The notes under the pieces were generated by a model that was not told where the DNA came from, searched no databases, and saw only the letters and a program-made list of their open reading frames with translations. A stretch of 13,743 nt of DNA from Cymbomonas tetramitiformis (taxonomy: Eukaryota; Chlorophyta; Pyramimonadophyceae; Pyramimonadales; Pyramimonadaceae), in contig LGRX02027902.1 in the NCBI GenBank assembly GCA_001247695.2, positions 1 to 13,743 of the forward strand. Direction: 5' to 3'. A program made the position numbers and the translations under genes. Numbering within the stretch: position 1 is the stretch's first letter; every line of letters begins with the position of its first letter. Below, in pieces: positions 7,710-13,743 of this stretch.

Positions 7710-7902
7710 GTATGCAAATATGGGCACATCCATGTGCAATTTAGGTCAGCATGCACGGTACACGTTTATGGATGTGCATATTCGGATGCTTAAATTCCCA
7801 GAAAACAAGTTGCAACTGAGATGGGTACTAGCATATGATACACAAATCTATATCATCATACAAATTTAATCTATATACACCAAATAATTGTCTAGGATGT
7901 CT
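7710..7902. repeat. 193-bp direct repeat, copy 2
   Basis: Second copy of 6621-6813, same orientation, about 1.09 kb away. It lies downstream of the stop of the minus-strand small gene at 8169, so each copy occupies the 3' flank of a gene. No terminal dinucleotides or primer-binding features typical of LTRs were seen. Confidence 0.9.
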
Positions 7903-8168
7903 AGGAGCACATAAATAAGGGTAAGTGTTGGTGTATTAAGCTAGCAGAATAATACATTAGTGTAAGTATCTAATGTGAACTTGCAAATACAAAATAAAGA
8001 CTGTACACAAGCGTATCTGTTTCCTAACGGCAGTTGCACCACTTTCCATCATCATCATTCTCGGGAGAGGCATCGGCGCCGATCAACTCGGGAATATAGT
8101 CCGTGGGAACCGGCATTGTCACTGGGGTTCCTATGTGAGCGACGCCTTGCTCGTCGGAGTATACATGC

Positions 8169-8423
8169 TCATCCAACAACCTGTCGGAACTTGAACCGAA
8201 GGGCAAGGTCGTTTCGAAACACACATCGAAAATACCCCAACGTGCATTTGTTGCCTTCCGCATTCCTGCACATATAACATTCATTGTAGTTCCTCCACAA
8301 CATTCGAACAGTCATACCATGAGGAAGATAGTCAAAATTCCTCATTCTCATTCTGGGGGCAGTAGGGCATGTTGCATACATGCCAAGAACATAGGCAACA
8401 ATACATTCTCGCTTGGATGGCAT
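8169..8423 (-). CDS. small protein of unknown function, 84 aa, tandem paralogue 1
   Basis: It starts MPSKRECIVAYV at 8423 in the context CAACCATGCC and ends RFKFRQVVG. It aligns end to end with the 79-aa product at 8733-8972: MPSKR, LPxGMT, LWxNYN, a Cys, F-x-x-VFR and KFR are shared. The LP-x-x-[MT]T...[LV]W-x-x-Y...C...S-x-x-x-F-C/R pattern reminds me of the N-terminal domain of large uncharacterised transposon-associated proteins of invertebrates and algae; this is recollection, not a search result. Here the frame stops right after the KFR motif in both copies, so it may be a complete small protein rather than a fragment. A TTTAA-type TATA-like word lies at about 8493-8500. No intron is evident. 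Confidence 0.6.
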   Translation of the reverse strand: MPSKRECIVAYVLGMYATCPTAPRMRMRNFDYLPHGMTVRMLWRNYNECYMCRNAEGNKCTLGYFRCVFRNDLALRFKFRQVVG

Positions 8424-8732
8424 GGTTGGATGAGGTGGCAGGTGAAGAAAGTAAAGTGCCAAGCTGAAAAGTGAGTTGTGAGGACAAGGTAGGTGCTTAA
8501 ATATCTCAGTCGTGTGGCCGTCGTGATTTCAGTTGGCCTATCAAATGACCTCTTTCAGGTGGGTCGGATCGAAGGCCCGCATGTCACAAACATAGCATGT
8601 CACAACATTGGAAATGTGAAACGTCGATAATAATTTCATTCAAAATATGTTCGAATACAATCATATTTAACGGTGTTCCAACGATAAGTCAATTTGCTCA
8701 ATGACAAAGCTATATGCTGTCGCTATATAGCA
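8424..8732. other. intergenic promoter region of the 84-aa gene
   Basis: No gene is seen. It contains the TATTTAAG word (minus strand) near 8496 and the shared upstream motif at 8536-8578. The 3' flank of the next gene follows. Confidence 0.5.
8536..8578 (-). promoter_or_regulatory. conserved upstream segment of small gene 1
   Basis: Plus-strand CCTATCAAAT and TCGGATCGAAGG match CCTATCAGAT and TCGGATCGAAGG at 9090-9129. Each lies about 115-150 nt before the ATG of a paralogous gene. It is either a shared cis element or simply part of the duplicated unit. Confidence 0.5.
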
Positions 8733-8972
8733 TCAATTCATCCGACGGAACTTGACCCAAGAGCTAAGCTCCTCTCTGAACACACGACAAAAAAGGCTGA
8801 GTGAGCATTCCATGCCTTCGCCGTCGACGCATTGTGTATTGTAGTTCTCCCACAACTTTTGGATAGTCATACCCGGCGGAAGAAGAACTGTACTGCTGCA
8901 TGGGTAAGACTCCCCGTGATTTTTGGCAAACTGGTCGATGTATGTGAAAACAGACTGCCGCTTGGATGGCAT
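8733..8972 (-). CDS. small protein of unknown function, 79 aa, tandem paralogue 2
   Basis: The start is set at MPSKRQSVFTYI (8972) because it matches the start of the 84-aa neighbour. The frame is open upstream to an ATG at 9041 (102 aa if used). Visible motifs are LLPPGMTIQKLWENYN, a central Cys, and SLSLFCRVFREELSSWVKFRR, with a stop three residues after KFR. It lies 309 bp from paralogue 1 in the same direction and shares an upstream motif. The most conserved part is the C-terminal half, while the N-terminal halves differ in length and composition. Function unknown. Confidence 0.6.
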   Translation of the reverse strand: MPSKRQSVFTYIDQFAKNHGESYPCSSTVLLPPGMTIQKLWENYNTQCVDGEGMECSLSLFCRVFREELSSWVKFRRMN

Positions 8973-9089
8973 GACTATGGTAGAAGTAGAAGCAGGTGCG
9001 TCGCTGACGGGAAAAATGGGGCAAATGAGTAGTCTAGGCAAGAAATAGAGCTTATGGTCTTGGAAAGTCTTGGACCTGCCGAATTATTA

Positions 9090-9129
9090 GCCTATCAGAT
9101 ACCCGGTACTAGTCCGCTCGGATCGAAGG
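9090..9129 (-). promoter_or_regulatory. conserved upstream segment of small gene 2
   Basis: It contains CCTATCAGAT and, 17 nt further, TCGGATCGAAGG, matching the block upstream of the 84-aa gene in order and spacing. The perfect 12-bp core is notable because neighbouring sequence has diverged. Confidence 0.5.
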
Positions 9130-9214
9130 ACCTACAAGTACATATCTACTATTATTTTGCGACGAAGGCGTGTCTGCGAAGTCCATGATTATCCTGTCTG
9201 CATTGCCAATCATT

Positions 9215-9982
9215 CTATGAAAGCAACCTCTGAAGTATGATTTTCGGGCACCTTAACTTGCAGATGCACATCATCAACCGACCAAACGGAGTGAGACGGT
9301 AAAATGGATAAGAATATACAAAATCTGGAGCGTGTAAGTTGGAGTGTACAAACCCCATTCTTGCTGTATACTTCTGAAAGTGAGGGGTTTTGAAAATTGT
9401 GGCGTCCCGCATTTCAATGCGCACCGAGGTAACGATTTGCCCGCCAGATATCTGCTGTCTCACGACGGGGCGACCCTTTGGCCGACCTGCAAAACATGCG
9501 ACGCATTGGATTTCCCAAAAGGCTAGAAACTGCAGGTAGTCCCCATAGGACCAAGCACTCATGGAATTCCGTTCTGCTGGATGCCGCGTATCCCCCGGGT
9601 ACTTAAACAAAGGTCGGCATCTTGCATATGGCTGTCCTAATATATGACCCCTTGCAAAACGACAGAAAAACTTATGCCGTGCGTAATCAGCTTTCCGACA
9701 AGTTTGGGGGGCTTTGCAGTAATTCGCAAGATAGCAGCCGGTACACGTTGCAAGTTGTGAACGATCTTGAAGCCCGCAGTGCAGGCAAACTGGGTACAAA
9801 AATTTCATCCGTAAAGGCAGATTATCATGCACGCTTGCGTCATACATTTGAAATTGTATCTTATGGTCCTCTTCCATCGATTTCTTGAGCGCTAGTTCTG
9901 AGGGCGAGCACTCTTCAGGGAACCATAGTAACCAAATGTTTTTATCTGGACTTTCCTTCCGCAAAGTAGCAAGTATTGTCAT
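9215..9982 (-). CDS. MYND zinc-finger protein, 255 aa
   Basis: MYND fingers are C6HC two-zinc modules used for protein-protein contact. Here the ligands fall at residues C66, C69, C80, C83, C89, C95, H103 and C107 (CLHC, CTGC, YC, C, HKFFC). The fifth and sixth ligands are five residues apart (C-x5-C, YCKAPQTC) rather than the usual three, an insertion in the finger. The start MTILATLRKE at 9982 is preferred over the ORF limit at 10084 because a TATAAAA box lies about 90 nt upstream of it. Residues 1-60 are unassigned. The C-terminal half is aromatic-rich and not recognised; no SET domain signature was seen. No intron is evident. Neighbouring genes run in the same direction. Confidence 0.78.
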   Translation of the reverse strand: MTILATLRKESPDKNIWLLWFPEECSPSELALKKSMEEDHKIQFQMYDASVHDNLPLRMKFLYPVCLHCGLQDRSQLATCTGCYLANYCKAPQTCRKADYARHKFFCRFARGHILGQPYARCRPLFKYPGDTRHPAERNSMSAWSYGDYLQFLAFWEIQCVACFAGRPKGRPVVRQQISGGQIVTSVRIEMRDATIFKTPHFQKYTARMGFVHSNLHAPDFVYSYPFYRLTPFGRLMMCICKLRCPKIILQRLLS

Positions 9983-10070
9983 TGGAATTGATTGAACTGA
10001 GATGGATGGGAATAAAGGTGCGTCGATGAAGTGTCGAGCGGGGAAATGATTTTGGAAGAGAGGGGAATAG

Positions 10071-10080
10071 GTTTTATACC
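10071..10080 (-). promoter_or_regulatory. TATA box of the MYND gene
   Basis: The minus strand reads GGTATAAAAC, about 90 nt before the chosen ATG. It is the same core as the box at 7420-7428. Confidence 0.6.
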
Positions 10081-10610
10081 TCAATGGTCGTCGTGGTACC
10101 GCTCAACTTCATTTAACCAATATAATCAGGCAATCACAATGAAAGCGGAGGCATGTCACCCGCTCCATAAAGGACATCGGTTCCACAACAACATATCCCT
10201 ACGGTCCTGGAAAACGTTAGTATGCTGATAACGACATGCTAAACGCGTGCTAACGACATGTTAACGAATTATAACTATGCATGCTAACGACATATTAACA
10301 GTCGATAGTATGTCGTTAGCATGCTGTTAGCACATGTCCTAACTGGAATTTATATGCTAACGACATGCTAACGACATACTACCGATATGTGCTAACGACA
10401 CACTAACGCAACGTTAGCATGGCGTTAGCACGTTCTTAGTACGACATACTAACGGCATCATAACGGCATATTAACGGCATACTACGGACATGCTAACAAT
10501 GGCAAGCCAAGTGGTTTAGTATGCCAATATGATGTCCATAGCATTGCATTAGTATGTTTTTAGAATAATATGTCCATGCTAACGCAACCATCATAAACGC
10601 ATACTAAAAA

Positions 10611-10765
10611 CATGCTATGGACGTGCTACGCGGATACTAACACTGATATGATAACTTATGTTAGCATGCTCATATAGTGTCATTAGCATGCCTTTAGCAT
10701 GCTATGATCGTACTAACAAGTACATACTAAACGCATACTATCAACATGCTATTCACATGTTAACG
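10611..10765 (+). repeat. 155-bp higher-order repeat, copy 1
   Basis: It begins CATGCTATGGACGT and ends in ACATGTTAACG. It aligns without net gap to 10781-10935, at a period of 170 bp, with roughly four fifths of positions identical by eye. Confidence 0.8.
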
Positions 10766-10780
10766 ATACGATACTAACGA

Positions 10781-10935
10781 CATGCTATGGACGTACTACA
10801 TACATACTAATGCCGATATGATAACTGATGTTAGCATGTGCATATAATAGCATTAGTATCCCTTTAGCATGCTATGCTCGTGCTAATGATTACGTACTAA
10901 ACGCATACTATCGATATGCTATTGACATGCTAACG
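10781..10935 (+). repeat. 155-bp higher-order repeat, copy 2
   Basis: Second copy, same length as 10611-10765. Shared landmarks are GATATGATAACT, CCTTTAGCATGCTATG, and ACTAAACGCATACTATC. Confidence 0.8.
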
Positions 10936-11143
10936 ACATACTAATGGCATGCTAGCACCGGTGTGTATGCTAGCACACGCGTATACGCGGGGAACAAAGT
11001 TGTGACCAGCATGCTCAACTAAGCAGGTTTGTACACAGGAAAGCAAGTGAAGACTATTAGCAATACAAACTGAATAAAAAAAGTTATTTATACAGACCAT
11101 GGTCGATAAAGACCTTGGCCAATGTTCACGGATTCAAGTGATC

Positions 11144-12976
11144 CTACTTTGAGCCATGAAAGGCTTTTTCAACCGCCCCTTTGCGGATGTAGGAGGCGTC
11201 AACTACTAGCGCCACCGACTGCTTCTCCAGGACGGCGTCCTTTTTCCCGCGGAATGCGGCGTAAAAGAACTTTTCAAATGCCTTGGCCTCCTTGGAATCC
11301 TTCGTCTCGAAAAAGACCTCGGTTTTTTTTTATGATTGTGTTCAAAGCAGCAATGGCTTTCCCACCGAACTCGTCAACGCCGACGGTTCCGGTCCGGTGG
11401 TTCACTTTTTTCACCTGAGGAAAAACACTATTCAAGTTAATTGGCAAGCAAGAAATAACAAGGGAAACCGTATCGCTGTAATAATATGCTATGAGCATAC
11501 TAAAGACGTGTTAAAGACGTACTAACTAATAAAAACTTACAGCGAGCAAGGGAAGAGTTTGCATACCTCTATGGCAAGGAAGAGGGGGGGGAGCTTGAGG
11601 GCCTTGGGGTCCTCCCAGTGCCCGACCGTCGCGGAGAGGTCACATGCGGTGACCTCTCCCGCGAGGAGCGGGACCTCCGCCTTGAGGGACCCACTCGAGG
11701 TGAAGTAGCAATCCTCACCAAGGGGGGGATCCACCTCCTCGTCGTCATCGGTTTTCCGGCAGAACACCCATACGTGTGTTCCAACCGGGTACCTCTTCAC
11801 GAGGTCGGCGTGATCCTCTTCGTCACTTTCGGAAGGCTCCCCCCCCTTCTCTTTTTTTCCATGCCTTGATCTTTTGGAGGGAGAGGCTACAACCGCTTGC
11901 TCCCCGCCCACCACCTCCTTGGTGGCCTCCTCCTTCTCCTCCTCCTCCTCCTCAGCCACAGTATGGCTGAGTTGCTTGACCCAATGGTCTAAAAGATAAT
12001 CGCCTGCAAAAAAGTATTGACATGTTCAGGTAGATATTACGTCGCTAATATGCTATGAACGTGATATGCTATACTATGCACGTGCTAACGCGGACGTGCA
12101 ACACGAAAGGTGAACTATGTTATGACAGACGCAGTATGATAAAGGAGTGATAACGTGGTGCTAAGACAGTCCTAAGCGTTGCAAGAGGCAAGAAACTTAC
12201 GTGCTTCCAGCAGCGTACCCTTGCCTTCCTCCCAATCCGTGGGAAGAGACAGGGTCTCGATCCCTGCTGCTTTGAAGGCGGCCATTTTCGCCTTCTCAGT
12301 GGGCTCCGATATTTTTAGCCCTTCCGCCCCGTCGACCTTGGAATACGGGTGGTTGGGACACGGCTTGTGTACCCATTCCTTCCCGTCCTTCAACCATCGC
12401 CCATATTTCCACGCGGTGCGGAAGTTATTAATGTCCGCGCGGACTTTGCCTTGAATGTATGGCACGATTGTGGGGTCGGAGGCGGGGTCGAAACCCGCCT
12501 CCTTCGCGATAGTGGGGACCAACTTTGGGTAGAGGTCGGGTTGGCCCCCCACTAGGACCACCGGATTCCACTCCTTCGTGGCCACTGCGCGCGCAAAGGA
12601 AGAACGACAAGTTAATTAACGAATAACCCACAAGAAGAAGAAAACGTGACTACAAGCGAGGTGCGTTCCTCAATGGGCGGGTCTATACCGATCACTTTCC
12701 TAATTGCGGTCCGCACCGCCCGCTCGTGGGGTTGGACAATCCCACGGACGCGCGTGACCGCTCCTTCTCTCCCCTTCCTTTTTTTGGTGGAGGCCAATCG
12801 TTTGAAGTTCCCCGCAGGTTTTGCGGCTTTGGCGGGGCGGCCGCGCAATCGGGTGCGGAGTCTTTCGCCCTATGCCATGTTACATATTGGAGCAACCCCG
12901 CAAGGGATTGCTCCTCCCCCATGCTTTCGCATAGGTCTTCGTATGCCTCGCGCTCATCTTTGGTTGGGTGACTCAT
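11144..12976 (-). CDS. gene B: four-exon gene of an unrecognised family, paralogue of gene A, with two apparent frame breaks
   Basis: Exons are 12976-12689, 12584-12201, 12003-11567 and 11414-11144, with intron phases 1, 1, 0, matching gene A. Product about 459 aa if both breaks are length errors. Exon 1 begins MSHPTKDEREAYEDL and ends after a basic segment (STKKRKG, RTAIRKVI). Exon 2 contains INNFRTAWKYGRW at about residues 148-160, level with gene A's YLWKCGRW, then DGKEWVHKPCPNHPY. Exon 3 has RDYLLDHW, a Glu-rich run, SKRSRHGKK, and the VGTHVWVF...SSGSLKAEVPLLAGEV region shared with gene A. Exon 4 (GTVGVDEFGGKAIAALN; later VEKAFHGSK) ends at TAG and has no counterpart in gene A. Exon 1 changes frame near the T7 run at 12779-12785 and exon 4 at the T9 run at 11323-11331. 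In each case a run of eight would restore the frame. Basic clusters suggest a nuclear protein; function is unknown. Confidence 0.78.
11415..11566 (-). other. gene B intron 3 (152 nt)
   Basis: Donor GTATGC, acceptor TTTTTCCTCAG, phase 0. TTAACTTG near 11435 is a branch-point-like word similar to the one in gene A intron 1. It contains two or three of the CATACTAAAGACG-type words. Confidence 0.75.
12004..12200 (-). other. gene B intron 2 (197 nt)
   Basis: Donor GTAAGT, acceptor CTTTTTTGCAG, phase 1. CCTGAAC near 12025-12031 is the likely branch point. The middle is made of the TGCTAACG/TGCTATG words of the 10.2-11.0 kb array. Confidence 0.75.
12585..12688 (-). other. gene B intron 1 (104 nt)
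   Basis: The chosen donor GTATAG gives phase 1, as in gene A. A later GTAGTC donor at 12653 would give an incompatible phase. The acceptor is GCGCGCGCAG. TTAATTAAC near 12615 is a possible branch point. Confidence 0.65.
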
Positions 12977-12987
12977 TTTTTCTTTGT

Positions 12988-13064
12988 ACCTAAAGGTGTT
13001 GGTGTGGTGTTCGTTGGTAAAGGTGTAGGTGTTGGTGTTAGGTGTTGTACCTAAAGGGCTGCGC
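12988..13064 (-). repeat. degenerate ACACCTA-type microsatellite before the gene B start
   Basis: On the plus strand this is a run of GGTGTTG, GGTGTAGG and GGTGTTA words, with CCTAAAGG near each end (12989 and 13051). It lies just upstream of the ATG, in the same place as the 21-bp array before gene A, though the sequences are unrelated. Confidence 0.65.
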
Positions 13065-13430
13065 TGGAAGAACGAACTGTACGGAACTGTACGAACTTAG
13101 GAAGGAGTCCTTGGCGGCGTTAAGGTGCGTATAGCGCGACAGTAGCATGGACTTAGCACTAGCCGATTGCGTGTGACACACTTGCCGATATCGTCTTTAG
13201 CACATAGCCGTTTGCGAGTTCGAAATTTTGAATTCCGATGTCTTTCTACTGTGCGATTTTGACCATCGCTGATCGTATCGTAATCTTCAATTCTGCATCA
13301 CCTACACCGATGTCACGACGTCACGCTCAATTTTTTTTTTTTAATTTTCGCCAAGCCCTTCACTCGCGTCATCGTCAATCCTCATCGATCGATACAGTAT
13401 CGCCATCGTCTTAGAATGCCCATCGTTAAG
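13065..13430. other. upstream region of gene B; no gene seen
   Basis: It contains a T13 run (near 13329-13342) and several GATCGAT/CATCG words. No coding frame with support and no clear TATA box were found. Confidence 0.4.
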
Positions 13431-13503
13431 GTCACGTGGTCGAGTGGACATAATGTGTGCTTTTGAGCGTGAGGTCACTGGATCGATGCCCCCTGAAAAT
13501 TTT
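13431..13503 (+). ncRNA. degenerate tRNA-like segment (A and B box)
   Basis: It has an A box (TGGTCGAGTGG, 13438-13448) and, about 40 nt on, a B-box-like GGATCGATGCC (13480-13490, two differences from consensus), followed by a T4 run at 13500-13503. The stems pair poorly, so it is probably a tRNA-derived repeat remnant rather than a working tRNA. It is not the same sequence as the unit at 3230-3383. Confidence 0.4.
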
Positions 13504-13559
13504 CAATTTATGTTGGTTTGGCTTTAGCGTGATAGGGAAATTTGTGAAAACATTCTCCC

Positions 13560-13735
13560 CCCACATTATGTTAGCATGTCGTCAGCATGTCGTTATCACA
13601 TCATGTGTTAACGACATGCTAACCGCATGCAAAAGACATACTAAAGAAGCGAATCTTTTAGGGAATATTCCTCAGGCCTGTTAGCACGTCCGTATTTAGC
13701 ATGCCTTTAGCATGGTTTTCAGTCCGTAGGGCGCC
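13560..13735. repeat. further copies of the TTAGCATGTCG words
   Basis: GTTAGCATGTCGTCAGCATGT, GTTAACGACATGCTAACCG and TTAGCATGCCTTTAGCATGG continue the vocabulary of the 10.2-11.0 kb array. The word CCTTTAGCATG is also in both 155-bp copies. Confidence 0.7.
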
Positions 13736-13743
13736 CGTAGGAC

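Larger units (their letters stand above)
10205..10990. repeat. degenerate array of ~11-nt words related to ACATGCTAACG
   Basis: About 0.8 kb is built almost entirely from variants of CATGCTAACGA and its reverse complement in both orientations, often spaced 11 nt (for example ATACTAACGGC, ATCATAACGGC, ATATTAACGGC near 10447-10480). No reading frame or RNA gene is supported within it. It lies between the MYND gene promoter and the 3' end of gene B. The same words recur at 12040-12095 (gene B intron 2), 11490-11525 (gene B intron 3) and 13565-13730. Confidence 0.85.

Noticed and set aside
6621..7902. 193-bp repeats as LTRs of a retrotransposon
   Set aside because: No TG...CA ends, primer-binding site, polypurine tract or reverse transcriptase; the interior holds a 134-codon frame with its own promoter-like boxes.
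10205..10990. CRISPR-like array
   Set aside because: The words are short, degenerate, in both orientations and lack unique spacers of constant length; the context is eukaryotic.
11122..11418. 98-codon plus-strand frame opposite gene B exon 4
   Set aside because: The minus-strand reading has an acceptor, the matching phase and a terminal stop; the plus frame is an antisense shadow.

Overview
The window looks like eukaryotic nuclear DNA. I base this on spliced genes with GT-AG introns whose exon phases join correctly, TATA-like boxes, Pol III A and B boxes, a TA-flanked DNA-transposon remnant, a foldback element and large amounts of degenerate repeat. GC-rich exons stand out against AT-rich flanks. 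I could not fix the lineage: a fungus or another repeat-rich eukaryote with introns of about 100-200 nt would fit. No gene could be named with a standard symbol.

Layout. (1) 1-2417, minus strand: the 3'-proximal exons of an unrecognised gene (gene C). A 249-bp unit holding one phase-symmetric 111-bp exon plus its intron is tandemly repeated, and a 932-bp non-autonomous Tc1/mariner- or pogo-like element (221-1152, TA duplication) sits in one of the repeated introns, just upstream of a 3' splice site. (2) 2418-3700: repeat-rich DNA with a 3x20-bp tandem array, a ~265-bp foldback element and a minus-strand tRNA-like Pol III unit with a long 3' hairpin and a T5 terminator. (3) 3761-6377, plus strand: gene A, three exons, with a 1.3-kb second intron carrying four copies of a 20-bp hairpin-forming palindrome. 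(4) 6621-9982: a minus-strand cluster of small intronless genes: a 134-aa unknown, two tandem paralogues of 84 and 79 aa, and a 255-aa MYND-finger protein. A 193-bp direct repeat and duplicated promoter-like segments occur among them. (5) 10205-10990: an array of ~11-nt words related to ACATGCTAACG, including a 155-bp block repeated at a 170-bp period. (6) 11144-12976, minus strand: gene B, four exons. (7) 12977-13743: upstream region of gene B with a degenerate tRNA-like segment and more of the 11-nt words.

The main result is that genes A and B are divergent paralogues in convergent orientation. Their first three introns sit at equivalent positions with the same phases (1, 1, 0), and they share a K-[CY]-G-R-W motif and a C-terminal [YF]xVGxxVxV...LKAxVxLxAGxV region. 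I do not recognise the family. Gene A keeps the third donor but no exon 4 is visible. Gene B needs two single-base length corrections, both in A homopolymers, to read through, and gene C needs one in a G8 run. These may be assembly errors or real decay.
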